DNA of 64,000 nt from Agapetus fuscipes (GCA_951799405.1 OX637332.1:15939001-16003000); one strand, 5' to 3'; positions 42,984 through 55,939 are shown, numbered from the stretch's first letter. Made by a program: numbers and translations. The notes: generated from the letters alone by a model not told the origin.

Positions 42984-45900
42984 ATGAGCAAGACGGCAAG
43001 TGCATCCGATCCAAACCATTCGTCATCTGACGAAGGTGACGATTTCGTGGAAGCCGACGAGGTTAGTTTAATTAATTTACTACAAAAAAACAATCTAATA
43101 TTTGCTTTTAACATGAACTCGATTATATTCTGTAAAAAAAAAATTAGAGATTCTCATTTCTTACATAATTGTTATTAACTCATTTTTCCTTCGTACCGAA
43201 AATAATGCCTGTTTCAAACACAAATTAGACTATTTTCACTTTCCAAATCTTTTTAATGTAAACTCAAAAAAAACTCTCATTACATAAACGCATTTGTGAA
43301 AATATTATTCAAATTTTGATGTCATTAATTATTCATCACCTTACATATTATACTTAATTAATGTGAAATAATAAAAATACATTATTATCTTATACAAAGT
43401 CATAAGAATCATCTTTTGCCTATTTTTTCTAATCTTCGGCATAATATTTAGGTTTTTTAATTCACTTTATCCTCATTGATTTTTTTTTATCTTGAATTAT
43501 GGAATTTTTCCAGATCAATATTGGCAGTGATTAATGTTGTGCTAGAGCAGTATATGAATTTAACCATTAAAATTAATTTAGTAAAATGAAATGAATAATA
43601 GTACGTTGTTTTTTTTTCACGAAGAATCTTTCATATCAAGTTAAAGCTGTCTGTATTTGTGTAGCAAATCTTCTAAAAGCCAAATTTCGGTATTTTCATT
43701 TTCTTCCTAACTTGTAAAGTATCGCATAAAACACATATTTTTTCGTATCAATTTAAAACGTTTATGACAATAGTTTATGTATATAATATTCATATATTCA
43801 CAAAACATCTAATTCATACCTGATACAAGTGATACACGGGTCATCGTTTTCTTGTGTAGGAAATTCACTTAGGTGGCCGGTGAGCCATGGATTTGCAGTG
43901 TGTGAATAACACCATTATTAATTTGCAATAATTTTGATGCTGTGTCAAACTTACCTCGTTTTATTTTCTTACTTCTAATAGAAATGTCTTTTTAATTGCA
44001 GTTTCAAGATGCCTGTGAACTTGAAGCACCACCGTAAGTTACTTAAAACAAAACCTTTATTTGATTTGTGTACTTACTATTAAACTCTCACGCTTTTAAC
44101 AATTTATGTACTAGTTGTTGATTAGTAAATTGACTATTAAGCTTTTGTACATATTTTTAAAAGAAATTATAAAGTAAAATCCCTTGTTTTTATTTAATCA
44201 GTGGTATACAGTTTTTCTGTGGATGCCAGCTGAGTATATATTGTTTGCTACTGAATAAGATCTACCCTCCTTGACTTCTAGGTTGGTATGAGGCTGACCA
44301 CCCATACTATATAAATTTGCTCATTTTGCCAATTTGACCCTGTTTCAGGGAAGGGCGGCAAGAGTTGCAGGGCTCATGTTCATTTGAGATTTGGGTTTTT
44401 ATTTTGTTTAAAGCATATTACACATGCAGCATATGCGAGTGCAAACTTGTGTGAAACGCGTCCATTTGTGGACATACGCTTATTATGAATCATAAATGTT
44501 AATACTGAGAGTTAGATTAAGGATTATTGTCTAGTGAAATATTCACATATGGTGCTATTCTTAGACATTGTGGTCGTCCGTTGAGCCCACGCTTTGACAA
44601 ATTAATGATGCAGGGGCTGGAAGTCTCATCACCACGGTCATTCTTACCTACCGAATTTTGGTATTATTTGTATGAAGACTAATCAGCTGTTCACTTGCGG
44701 CCATCTTGGATTGTCAGGTCTTCATACAAATGCATCATTAGTTTGTCAAAGCGTGGGCTCAACGGACGACTAAAATGTCTAAGAAAAGCACCGTAAGTGT
44801 ACATTTAGACATAAAGTGAAATACAAATTATCTTACGAAAAAAAAATCTCTTGTTTTTAGGGAAACCGGTGAAATGGATCTCAAAAGGGCAGTGGAGGAA
44901 GCAGAAGTTGCGATATCCTACTTCTTTAACAACAAATTTGTGGAAGCGAGGAATATGATGCAGCCATGGTAAGCCAAAGATTGTTCAGCACTTCTATAGA
45001 AACTGAGGAAAATGTGTAAGAATTATTTGTATGGCTTCCCGAATACAAGCAATCAAAAGAAAACCTGCAAAAGAGTTCTATCAAAAATGTCTGTACACAG
45101 TTTTTACTGTGATATCTTAATAATATTATATGTATGTAGGTTTCTTGCCAGTAAAACAAATATTTTCCTTATTAAACATTGCCTTACTCATATTGAACAA
45201 AAAATTTGATTCAATCAATAAATTAAGACGATTTGGTGCTTTTTGTTTACTTTATGTGTGAATTAGTCATGTCTGACGAGTACATCCTCCCAATTTGATA
45301 GTCTGTCACCAGACGATGAAAGTCTGGCAATTAAAAAAAACTGAGGTAAAAAACTAATTGATGTATCAAAGCGAATTATTGTGACTGAAAATGAAATACA
45401 GCTCAAGAATAATCTTAACCTACTGTCCGAGTGAATACTGCGTGCCTTTAAAAAACGCAACTAAGCTACACATATAGTGTAACTTCTTGCCACGTTATCC
45501 CCAAAGGGTTTCACATGTGGCAAGTGGAACCTATTTATTCTTACAGATAAGAGGGCTGGCCTAATGCCAACCTATTCAGTTTAAGTGGGTATTTACCAGC
45601 TCCTGGTACTCATTTCTTGTGAAGGCTGAGTAAAACTTTCCGGTATTTTATATTGGGGATTTTTGTAATCTATTGCATTACAATGATGTCTTTTCTTGTT
45701 GAAGCTTTTATCTCAGCATTTTTTTGCCTATTTATTTATAAACATTGCCAGGTTGTTAAGATTGCTGTGGGAAAATGTGGAGAATTGACAATATTTTCGT
45801 AGTTGTAACAATTAAGTGCAACATTGAAATTAATGCGCTTAGCATCAAAACAGAAAAATATTATTTATTATGGATAATTTACTAATCAATTTTATTTAAT

Positions 45901-48900
45901 AAATGTTACCATTCTTTCACTCAATTTTCTGTGTGATTATTTCTTCTTTACGCTGTGAGTACTAGAATGTCATGTTACACTAAATTACAACTTTTCCATT
46001 ATAGCATGAAACATGTCATAAGAAGTGACATGTCATACTCAATGTGCATCCAAGGTTATAACCATGTATTGATTGATTAATGTGGGATTATCATTTACCT
46101 TTACTGACAAAGCATAATTATTTTGTAGCAAATTAACTGAAAAAAATATGTTTTCCAATTCATTTTTTTAGCATCTCTGATATGTCATTGAGCGTACACT
46201 GGGTTCAGAGCTCCTTGAACCTCGCATGTATAAACAAAAAATATGGTCCATAAAAAAGTATTCATCTTAATAACAATATAGCCATATATTTTTTTTAATC
46301 AAACGGTTGTTTACTTGAATACTTTCAAAAGTTGTAATACAAAGTTTTAATCCGTTTATTTATAATTTCAGGGTTTCTTCTTCCATGTACCATGCCACCG
46401 GAGAATGCGTCTTTGCATTTTTATCTGCGTCTCTCACATTTGACAGAGAACTGATGGCAGACGCTGGTGTGAAGATCAAGCATGCGATGCACATGTGCAA
46501 CTTATTCAGGAAGAGAAGGACAGTGGTGGAAAGCATTGGAACCATAGTGAAAAAGGTGAGCCATTAACTGTTACTTGAAAATGTTATGAAACTTGGATAC
46601 ATGTCTAAAAATTAAAAGAGCCTGAGCTCAATACATTTTTTCAATCAATTGGTGAATTATTTATCTGTTTTTGTCATCACCCGTCTCATTGCATAACAGC
46701 AATTCAAAAAAGTCTCTTGGAAATTTTTGATATTTCATTTCTGCTAATATTTGTTATCAGGACTGTTTATCCAATTCTTTTCATTAATGATAAGCAAGGC
46801 CAATAATCTATTGACTCCTTCATAATATTTTTTTTACTTTGACAGAGGACAAATGCAAAAATTGCATTGCATAAAATTTTATGGATGGCTGATTTTCGTG
46901 ATATCCAGGTTTCATTAGGAAAAATCAATTATCATAATTAAATGCCATCAATCAAATTAATATAATTTTCTTGTATTTGCAGATGGTAATAGTTGTCGCA
47001 ATAAGTGACATTTACTGTGTTATTAACTTGAGGTACTCTTATTTAATATCATTCCAAGCCTTAGATGACCTCGCTTAGTTCATATCAAACCTAATTACAC
47101 CCTATTGTTGTATAATAATATTTATAAAATATAATTCACTGAAATTCTTTACAAGGCTTGGGGCATGTGAAATATTCCATCATATTTTTTTACATATTAT
47201 ACATAGGTTTATCAATGAATGTTTAAGTCACAAACATTATTATATTATGTATATTTATTTATATTTAACAGTTTGCCATTTATAAAACCAGTATTTATAA
47301 GTTTATTACTGGAAAATTCCAACATGAAAAATTACAATAGTTTGAAGAAAACATTTGATTATTTCTAGCCTTACAAAAAAATTATATACTCATGATTAAA
47401 ATAGAATTGTAGAATGTTCAATTCTTTATCTCAGTATGTGCCATTAAATGCTTCAAAGTACTCATGTATCATAGTCGGCTTACCATAGTTTTTGCAGCAT
47501 TCTGTAGCAATTCTTTATTTCAGCGTTTTTTGTTTCTATTTTGATTAAAAAATGCACAAGAAAAAAAGCTATTCTATTTTGAAACAACTATTAATTCATG
47601 TTTTTTTCTCACTAGATAAATGCTTAAAAATTTGCTCTTGCTTGGAGATAAGCAGTTAATTTGAACGCATATTTTGTATTTTTTTTTGCTTCAGTATTTT
47701 TCATACAAGTAGTACTCTGATTCACAGTGTTTTATTTATTTGTCATATTTATTTTCCCAATCAATGCATATTTGTAAATTACCCAAGTACAATTAATTCA
47801 GATAGCAATTAGAGCCCTACACATTGTGGCAGTGTTTAATTAACTCCTTTTATATTTATTTAAACATCTAAATTAGGCTGATTTATTTGGTGAGCGCTGT
47901 TTTTGTGTGTATTTCACCTCAAGAGCCCTCTGCGAGCTTGGTCGTCGCTGTAGAAAGCGCCAATTCTCAAGCAAGACCCAGTTGCTGTAAAGCTGGATGG
48001 GCCTTTTGATGACCGGTCTTTGGTAAAGCTTTATGAATTTTTCAACCCAGCAAAGAGCAAATTTAAATATATAAATGGTATTTTTTTGTGCTCCGCCGGG
48101 ATTCAAACCCATAACCTTCCATTTACGAGTCCGAAGTGTTACCACTGGACTACGGACCGGTCAGTTGCTTATTGTGTTTTTTTACTCGTTGATTAACTCC
48201 AGATTTTATCACTTTTTAATTTTTACTGTTCAAAAGTAACATTTAATCTTTTGTTACTATTTCAGCCATCTTATGATCAATACACCGACCTTGAAGCTCA
48301 TGCGGAATTGTGTTTTTCTGAAGTCTTGCTATTAAAGGCTACATTGACTTTTATGGAAGATGAAGAACTGATTTCTTTGATCAAAGGAAGCCTCAAAATT
48401 AAACAGTGCTTCAACGGTTATAAGTAAGTCATATTGCCATTATTATTTCAACTATGTATAAAACATAAACATTTTAAACTCAAAATGAAATGTTATATCT
48501 TTGTAGAGAATGCGCACTTATTTTAAAGGAGAGGAACTGGACCGACGAAAAGTCTAAGATTCATTTTGAGAGTGGCGTGAGAATGGGAATGGGATCTTTC
48601 AATCTAATGATTTCACTTCTGCCGGGAAGAATCATTCGGATCCTTGAATTTGTGGGTTTCAGTGGTGATAAGGTAAACTACTGTTTTTCTTAAATGCTTG
48701 TATCTTCGAACCTATCATCTAAACCTGTAATATTTTAATCGGTAAAATTTTGACATTTACCAAAAGTGTAAATGCAAAATGTCAAATACCTGCTTTGTAT
48801 TTCAGAAACATTATCACAATGTTGTCATCTGGAATTTTCAGGGAAGAAAAACCTTAAAATCAGTAATTCTCTCATAAAATTTCCATTTGTTTGAAATTAA

Positions 48901-51900
48901 TTTGTGATTTTAATTTTGGAAAAAAGAATCTCTTTACATAGATGTATTATTCATTACAGAAATATGGCCTTCAAGAGCTCTTAGCTGGCTGTAAGCTGGA
49001 TGGGGGAATGCGCCAGGTCTTGTGTGTGATGACTTTACTGGGCTACCATCTCGTCATCTGCTATGTCATCACCGACCAACAAGGAGATTTGGATCTGTGT
49101 GACAAAATGATTACTCAGTATTTAGAAGTAAGTAAAAGATTGATTTTTATTCTTATTCAAATGCCCTTTAGGTCCTTCAATGGACAATTGAAAGAAAGCC
49201 TTTTCATTTAACCTCTTTCACTGCATTCCAATCCATTCTCAAAATGGTGCATAATGTTTGAAATATGAGTCTACAACAATGTGGGCTAGCTTGTAAGCCA
49301 TACAAGACAGTACGTATAAGATAAAAAATAACCTGAATTTTTAATTTTCAATGTATACAAATAATCAAATGCTCTCATTGTTTGCATGTTTTGTAAAAAT
49401 GTAATTAATTTTCCATTTATATCAATTTCAGATTTACCCGACTGGAGTGTGGTTTTTGTTCTTCAAAGCCAGATATGAGTATATCAGAGGGAACCTGGAT
49501 AAAGCAATTAGCTGGTATAAGAAGTCATGGAAAAGTCAGAATATTTGGCCACAATTCCATCACATTTGCTTCTGGGAACTAATGTGGATCCACTGGTAAA
49601 TGAATAACTTTTGTTACTTTAATTGTTCCTTATAATTTCACACAAAATTTTATAAAAATATAAACTTCATTAAATTTAGTTTATTCTTAAAGCTTGTGGT
49701 CTGTGAAAAGATTTCTCAATTTTATATTTAAATGATTTGGTCAAAACTGGATTTTTCTTAGGTTGGCGCCCTTTGGAACTACCAAGCTTCTTGAACACAA
49801 TCAAAACAATATTTTTTGTTTACTTCAGCTTGTGTATTTTACTTTACAGCATGTCTTTGGATTGGCGTGAAGCTCTTCTCTACTCAGATTTTCTGTTGGA
49901 AAAGAGTAAATGGTCCCGAACCATATACTCTTACCAAAAAGCATCTGCCATGTTTATGATATGGGATGATCTTAGTGAAACTGAGAAGAAAACTTGCAAC
50001 ACTTTGATGCAGTAAGTATAAAAATAATACTCATGAGCATTTTTTTTTACCTATTTTCTACATGAACTATTTTCAAGAAATTTTTGGTCAGGGTGAAAGA
50101 AGAATTTATGAACAGATAGATGAAGAGAATGAATTGACTATTTTGAAAGAAGAAATGAAAGTGTCTATTTCACGTCTGAAGAATGGGAAGTCTGCTGGGT
50201 TTGATGGTATAAATGGTGAAATGTTGAAAGCAGGAGGTGAATGTGTGATAGATTGGATGTATGAATTATGTAAGCTTTGTGTGAATGCTGGAGTAGTACC
50301 GATGGATTGGAGGAAGGCAGTCATTGTTCCCATTTACAAAGGTAAAGGGGACAAAAAAGACTGTCAGAACTTCAGACCAATCAGTCTACTCAGTATACCA
50401 GGAAAAGTCTTCTGTAAGGTGATTATAAAAAATGTGATTCTGACTACTAGTGAAAGGATTTCCGATATACAGTCTGGCTTTATGGCCGGTAGAGGCTGTG
50501 TTGATCAGTTTTTTTCTCTACGACAACTTGTTGAAAAACAATTGTCGGTGAGGCGGAAGCTGTTCACGGCCTTTGTAGATCTGGAAAAGGCTTTTGACTC
50601 AGTAGACAGAGGTATGTTATGGAATGTTTTGAAAGCATACGGAGTGTATGGGTGGTCAGCCGCATACCAACCTATCAGTCAAGGAATACAAGCAATTAAT
50701 ACATTCAAATATATAAAACAAATAAACTCTAAACAATTAAACAGTAAAAAATTAAAAAACTACAAAACATATGAAAAAAAAAAAAAACTTGCATACTTCT
50801 TTCAATTCATCCAGAGTCATAACCTTTTTCATACAAGCTCTCCTTTTATTATGACTCTGGATATCCCATTCACTCGCTATTTCGAAAATTTGGTCCATCC
50901 ATACCTTTCTCGGTCTTCCTCTTCCACGACATCCATCAATTCTTGCAGCATACACTTTCTTTGACAGTCTTTCCTCATTCATTCTCTCCAAATGTCCAAA
51001 CCATCTAAGTATACTTCTTTTAATCTTTACTTTCACACTTTCTCTTACACCACATTCCTCTCTAACAAAATCATTCCTCACTCCGTCTTTTCCCAATCAT
51101 ACTTCTTAAGTAGTCCATTTCTACTGTATGGACTTTACTAATCTCACTTTCACTCATCGTCCAGGCGTCACTTCCATACATCAGAGTGGGCACTAGTATA
51201 CCACCGTGCACCGCCAGTCAAACATTTTTTGAAAGATTCTGGTTCTTGGCGATGCTAGCGGTAGCACCCAGTACGCACCTGCCTTTCATTATTCTTCTTT
51301 CAAATTCACCGGTCATTCTTCCATCTTTTTCAAACTTACTTCCCAGGTATAAAAACTCATATACGACATCAACATTCATTCCATTAATTTTAAATTCATA
51401 ATTAATATTTTCATCATCTCTTTCAAAAATCAATACTTTCGTCTTACTTGCATTCAACTTCAAATGGTTACCTAACAAAGCTTCATTCAATCTAGAGAGA
51501 ATTGTTTTTTTGAGATTGTACTACAGAATCAGATACAAGAACTGCATCATCTGCATACAGTAGAACACTCACTTTGCTCTCTCCTATCATCAATCCACAA
51601 TCATGAAGTCTAGCATCTCTGACACACTTGTCCATGACTATGTTAAATAGCCATGGACTCATCACACATACTTGCCTCACACCCTTATAAACTTCAAACC
51701 ACTCACTATACTCACCATCAATACGGACACATGCCTTACTATTTTGCATGCACCGCACCTAGGAGAGCCCCATTCACTCCGTATGCTTTCAAAACATTCC
51801 ATAACATACCTCTGTCTACTGAGTCAAAAGCCTTTTCCAGATCTACAAAGGCCGTGAACAGCTTCCGCCTCACCGACAATTGTTTTTCAACAAGTTGTCG

Positions 51901-54900
51901 TAGAGTAAAAATCTGATCAACACAGCCTCTACCGGCCATAAAGCCGGACTGTTTATCGAAAATCCTTTCACTAGTAGTCAGAATCACATTTTTTATAATC
52001 ACCTTACAGAAGACTTTTCCTGGTATACTGAGTTGACTGATTGGTCTGAAGTTCTGACAGTCTTTTTTGTCCCCTTTACCTTTGTAAAACTTCTTATCAA
52101 TTTTCTTTTCTTCAAAAGCAAGCAAAGTTTGCAACTAAATTGAGACAATATAGGAGTACAATGCAAAATAGACCATCTTAACAAAAAAAGAAGTAACAGA
52201 CGAATAAACTTTTGATAGGTACTCCTAAGTATTTTTATTGTTTTTGGAATCCTTGCTTAGATTTGATTTTATTTAAATTTCAGGGAAGCTCCGTCCTTCA
52301 AGCAGAGGATTGCAGGCAAATCACTGCCGATGGAGAAATTTGTCATAAAGCGATGTGCCAAATACAACTCAGGAAATCGCCTATTATTACCGGCGATTGA
52401 AATGATGTTCTTGTGGAACATGTTTAGAGTATTTAGCAGCAACTTTTCTGTTGGAGACAGAGTATTAAAGGTAACTATGTGTATATTTTTTTCAGCCATC
52501 AAAGTATTTGATTATTAAATCAACTTATAATTCTGAAAATGCAACTAAGCTGCACGTATAGTGAAGCTTTTGGTGTTGTCAACCTTTAGAGGTTTTCATT
52601 TCTTGTGAAAATTTAGGAAACCTTTTTACTGGGTAAAAAATGAAACATCAAATCATGTCTCAAAGTCAAACCACCTTCCATATGATATGCAATAATATAG
52701 AGTATTTTTGGATGTTTTATGAAAAAATTGTAAGGTTTGTAAACTTTGCATCTCTTTACAATAATGATAATAGTTGTTTGTATTAATTTTGTTTATCTTT
52801 TAGGTTATAGAAAAGACAGAAGCTGCTGGAGTAGATGATGCTGATGATAAAGCCCTTTTGCTGTTAATGAAAGGATCAGTGCTGAGACATCTTGGGGCAC
52901 ATATGCAGGCTCATCTTTGTCTAGATTCTGTCATAAGGTACATATTATTGGATCCAACCATAAAATGTGCCATCATATCTTTCTCTATATCCTGAGTATA
53001 AACTTAAATAAAGTCAACTCAAAGGTTCAATTAGACATTTTTTAAGTCTCCATGCATTTTTTATTTTGAAAGTTGAGCTACTTTTGAGTTTATACCCAAG
53101 GAACTGGATTTAATTACCTATCACATTGCTAACAATAAAATACTAGTAAGGTGTGAAAAAAATGTTAAACAGTTTATGATTTTTTGCTTGTGGATCTTAA
53201 ACTATGACCATTTTGCAAATTATATGCCTTGTTCACTTTTTAGACTACTTGTTCTACCTAGTTACTCAATCTTTTCACTAAAAATTTCTATATGGCTGTA
53301 ACTTGCGTAAAATTTAAAATATGTATGTGCGTAAATACCAATTACACTCAGACACTGTATCTATACTTCCACTTGCACAAAAATTTAGTTCACAATAGGT
53401 ATAATGCAATGGGTAGTTTTAATCATCATTGTTTCATTCATTATCATCATGATTGGCAAGACAACCCAGATGCGTCTTGGCCTTTTTGATCAGCCACTGT
53501 TTGCGATGCTTGTCCAACACATTTCTCCTCAAGTCTCATACTTGTGCCTCATGGTAGTCCGCTTTCACTCAGTTCATCTGCCTTGATAATCTACATTAAA
53601 TTATGATCCAGTTTTTATGGCACTAATGTAAGTAACTTATTTTTAACAATGGCATTTGCAGCGCGCGTTATAGCTTTTTAATTTTGTGTACTTTAATTCC
53701 TGAAGGAAAAATAAAATAAAGTCTATTGTTATAATGTTACAATTTCTATCCTGCGTAAAGATTGAGTATTGAGGTAAGCCAAACCTCACAGTTTGTCTTT
53801 GAATGCTCTGAAAGGCTTGTCAAACAGGAAGCGTACTTATCACGCCAAGTGTCCCGGTCTAGCATTGCGTTATAGCGCTGCGTTGTGTTATACTGAGCAC
53901 GTCTAAGCCTGTCAAATACAAAGTAAGCGATGCTAACAACGCTAACTGTTAAGCAAACCTTTCATTTCTTTTATACTTCTATTTATTGCGTTTTTATATT
54001 GTCCCAACATTAATTACCCTTTTACAGTTTTTAAAATATAATGTTGTTTTACTTTTCAGCATGAAAAAGCAGATCAAGGAAGACTCTCATCTTATTCCTT
54101 ATACGATTGTAGAACTTGGATTATTATTTAATGCCATGGGTGAAAAGAACAAAGCTATAGGAGCACTGGAAGATGCTAGGTAAAAAACACTATTTTTTCA
54201 TTTCATTATCAAAATGGCTGTAACAGTTTTGTGTGTCAGAGAAGCATTATTTGGATTAGGGTTAATTTGTCTATGAGCCACTATTTTCTGAACAATATTT
54301 TTGTGTCATACTCTGATACTTCCATCAAACTTACATAGTTTATTATTCCATAATCGTCATAGTAAAGTCTTGCAGTTTTATTCTTTCGATTTATTTAGGT
54401 TGATGATTTGGTATAGTGCCATTTTCTTATCCTTCATACTCCACAGGAGCTTGCTGGTGCATATTAAAAAAAAATATCCTGTTGAATGAAACAGTTGTTT
54501 AATGATAGATTTACTACACCACACATCAGGAGTATTAACACAACCAAAGATCAAGATTAAACCTACATTGTAGTGTGTAAAGACTGATATTAAACAAAAT
54601 TTAGAATAAAAACTGTTTTATGGAAAAGAGGGCTGAAGTGCAGAAAAACAAATTTGATTCCAATTTGAGCAAATTTTACTGAAAATATCTGGACCTCCCA
54701 TACTATGAAAATGGATTCACTCTTTTCAATGCCCCATTTTTTTGCTTGTGGGTGCATGCATTTAAATCTGAATATTATCCATTTAACAGGTCCATCCAAC
54801 CTTACAACAACTGGGTCTTGCTTGAGAATTGGCGCTTTCTACAGCGACAACCAAGCTCGCAGAGGGCTCTTGAGGTGTGATACACACAAAAACAGCGCTC

Positions 54901-55730
54901 ACCAAATAAATCATCCTAATATTATTATTATTTAAGGAGAATTGAGAATTAGCGCTTTGTAGCGACGACGATCAAGCTCGTAAAAAGGTCGATAGCTCAA
55001 TTGGTAGAATGCTTGCATTTCATGCCGAGAGCAAGAGTTCGATCTCAAAAGGCTTACTCAGCCTTCACAATAAATGAGAACCAGCTCCCCTGGGAGCTGG
55101 GAAACCCCCACTTCAACTGAAAGTGGTTGGTGTGAGGCCGGCCCCCTTACCTGTAAAAATAAATAGGTCCCAAAGCGCCACATGCGACCCCTTCGGGGAT
55201 AACGCAGGCAAGAAGTTACACTATATGTGTAGCTTAGTTGCATTTAGTTGCATATATGGATATTTATATATTGGTACCACATGCCACAATATGCTGCTTT
55301 GAGTTAAATTTCCCATCAGATAATATTCTATGTGTGTTATGTGTTGATGCACTGTCATAACTCAAAGAGTTATTAAAGTAAAATGAGAGCAACCTGTGGC
55401 ACTCTATTTCCTTTAAATTATACCTACATGTCTGCAAAAAACAAGCTTATTTTTCTCAATTTTGACTTGGGGCACCCTAGATCTTGGGACAGGATATCTT
55501 TGCAAGTTAGAATATAGAGACCCAGATAAAAGCAAAGGAAATAAAACCCATTTTATTGCCTGTGTCAAAATAAAGCTGAAAGTTGTTCATTACTATGTTT
55601 GTTATTTTTATTTTTCACAGTTAACTAATGCTAAAATTTATTTATTTTCAGGAAAAATTACTCCAAGTATTCATTAGAATCTCGCCTACACTTCAGGATT
55701 CACACAGCCCTCACCGCGATTAAAGAATAA
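42984..55730 (+). CDS. TTC39-family TPR protein, 13 coding exons, 579 aa
   Basis: Spliced coding exons: 42984-43061, 44002-44033, 44861-44968, 46372-46555, 48266-48423, 48507-48672, 48960-49127, 49432-49595, 49850-50011, 52284-52470, 52804-52937, 54060-54179, 55652-55730. All junctions have GT and AG, the phases match throughout, and the sum is 1740 nt including TAA. The product resembles animal TTC39A/B/C (Iml2/TTC39 family), which are about 580-680 residues. The N-terminus is acidic and serine-rich (SSDEGDDFVEADE). Typical family segments are EEAEVAISYFFNNKFVEARN (TPR-like, about 45-65), ATLTFMEDEELISLIKGSLK (about 165-180), GAFNL-type SFNLMISLLPGRIIRILEFV, and C-terminal TPRs with ELGLLFNAMGEKNKAIGALE. 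Vertebrate TTC39B affects lipid metabolism through LXR stability; the role in this animal is unknown. MSKTASASD is the first ATG after a likely 5' UTR acceptor at 42926-42927. No lesions are seen. Confidence 0.93.
44270..44530 (+). repeat. LINE-1 3'-end copy in TTC39 intron 2
   Basis: Starts CCTTGACTTCTAGGTTGGTA and ends GAGAGTTAGATTAAGGATTA. It lies in the same orientation as the host gene. Confidence 0.88.
44551..44792. mobile_element. 242-bp MITE with ~62-bp inverted ends, in TTC39 intron 2
   Basis: The left arm GGTGCTATTCTTAGACATTG...AATTAATGATGCA (44551-44612) is inverted at 44731-44792 (TGCATCATTAGTTTGTCAAA...AAAGCACC) with a few mismatches. An inner pair, TTTGTATGAAGAC and GTCTTCATACAAA, extends the hairpin. 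No coding sequence is present, and the target duplication could not be fixed. Confidence 0.82.
45466..45665 (-). repeat. SINE-A copy in TTC39 intron 3, head missing
   Basis: The plus-strand text CTAAGCTACACATATAGTGT through GTGAAGGCTGAGTAAAACTT matches SINE-A reversed. The tRNA-like head is absent, so it is 5'-truncated. Confidence 0.87.
45666..46371. other. TTC39 intron 3, remaining part
   Basis: AT-rich intron sequence with no recognised element up to the acceptor TATAATTTCAG. Confidence 0.5.
46556..47875. other. TTC39 intron 4, left part
   Basis: AT-rich intron sequence, nothing recognised. Confidence 0.5.
47876..48163 (-). repeat. SINE-D copy in TTC39 intron 4
   Basis: On the minus strand, GACCGGTCCGTAGTCCAGTG (A-box part), TTATGGGTTTGAATCCCGGC (B-box part), the body, and the LINE-like 3' end GAGGGCTCTTGAGGTG are complete. 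The tRNA-like head is better preserved than at 17.1 kb. There is no 5S sequence in front of it (right side), unlike the copy at 17.1 kb. Confidence 0.88.
50045..50654 (+). pseudogene. LINE-1 reverse transcriptase, N-terminal part (copy 1)
   Basis: An open frame with RISRLKNGKSAGFDGIN-type text (SRLKNGKSAGFDGINGEMLK), then VPIYKGKGDKKDCQNFRPIS, SGFMAGRGCVDQFFSLRQLV and FVDLEKAFDSVDRGMLWNVL covers RT motifs 0-3 (fingers and the first catalytic Asp in FVDLEKAFD). It stops being LINE at KAYGV, where the sequence runs into the inverted 3' UTR of copy 2. The endonuclease domain and the YADD region are missing. It lies in TTC39 intron 9 in the sense direction. Confidence 0.9.
50655..52140 (-). pseudogene. 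LINE-1 copy 2, RT to 3' UTR, inverted against copy 1
   Basis: On the minus strand the order is KGKGDKKDCQNFRPISQLSI, FVDLEKAFDSVDRGMLWNVL and a junction GALLGAVHAK, then a frame change to SEWFEVYKGVRQVCVMSPWL, then VSVLLYADDAVLVSDSV with the catalytic YADD, LKLNASKTKVLIFERDDENI, the connection region, ILRWFGHLERMNEERLSKKV and RGRPRKVWMDQIFEIASEWD. The 3' UTR follows and is cut at 50655 in the first 40 bp of the 240-bp end block. Several frameshifts and stops make it non-functional. The GC-rich motif order is RTE-like. I call the clade only provisionally. Confidence 0.9.
52540..52640 (-). repeat. SINE-A fragment in TTC39 intron 10
   Basis: GCAACTAAGCTGCACGTATA followed by TTTTCATTTCTTGTGAAAAT resembles SINE-A reversed with a large internal deletion. 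Confidence 0.5.
52938..54059. other. TTC39 intron 11
   Basis: No recognised mobile element. Short frames near 53292-53586 have no family resemblance. Confidence 0.5.
54690..54790 (+). repeat. LINE-1 3'-end fragment, decayed, in TTC39 intron 12
   Basis: GACCTCCCATACTATGAAAA, TGGATTCACTCTTTTCAATG and TGCTTGTGGGTGCATGCATT follow the LINE-1 unit with a large internal deletion. Confidence 0.6.
54788..54940 (+). repeat. SINE-D 3' part in TTC39 intron 12
   Basis: Starts CAGGTCCATCCAACCTTACA and continues through GAGAATTGGCGCTTTCTACA to GAGGGCTCTTGAGGTGTGAT, CAGCGCTCACCAAATAAATC and an AATATTATTATTATT tail. The tRNA-like head is absent. A second partial piece, GAGAATTAGCGCTTTGTAGC, follows at 54945. 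Confidence 0.85.
54985..55260 (+). repeat. SINE-A copy, near full length, in TTC39 intron 12
   Basis: The head AAGGTCGATAGCTCAATTGG and AGAGTTCGATCTC are followed by the body from GGCTTACTCAGCCTTCACAA through GAAACCCCCACTTCAACTGA to CCTTCGGGGATAACGCAGGC and AGTTACACTATATGTGTAGC. The block with CCCGTTTCGGTGTTTATTTC is deleted. Confidence 0.88.
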
Positions 55731-55880
55731 TTTTGAATAGTTCACACACTGCATTTTCCTTATGACCAAGTATTATTTTAAAACTAAGATTTTTTTACTA
55801 ACAGAAAAAATCTTTGATCACTAAATAAACCTCCTAATGAAAATATAATGTAGTGAAAATAAAAAAGTTTTCAATTGAAA
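55731..55880 (+). terminator. TTC39 3' UTR with polyadenylation signals
   Basis: After the TAA at 55728-55730 the first AATAAA is at about 55824-55829, and AAAATAAAAAAG follows at about 55855. The cleavage site should lie within the next 30 bases of one of them. Confidence 0.6.
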
Positions 55881-55939
55881 GACTGCAATTTTGAAACTTT
55901 TTCAATAGATATTTATCAGGCTTATTTTTTTTTAATTGC

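Larger units (their letters stand above)
44034..44860 (+). other. TTC39 intron 2: LINE-1 end plus MITE
   Basis: This intron of 827 bp is largely transposon: a LINE-1 3' end at 44270-44530 followed by a 242-bp inverted-repeat element at 44551-44792. About 235 bp at the left end is unique. Confidence 0.8.

Noticed and set aside
42917..43114. Minus-strand frame over TTC39 exon 1
   Set aside because: Shadow of the coding exon; the plus strand has the splice sites and family match.
50045..52140. Twin-priming inversion as the explanation for the LINE pair
   Set aside because: Twin priming leaves the 3' tail at an outer end; here both 3' sides meet inside.
53292..53586. Two overlapping short frames in TTC39 intron 11
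   Set aside because: Not conserved in wording with any known protein; the exons on both sides join in phase without them.
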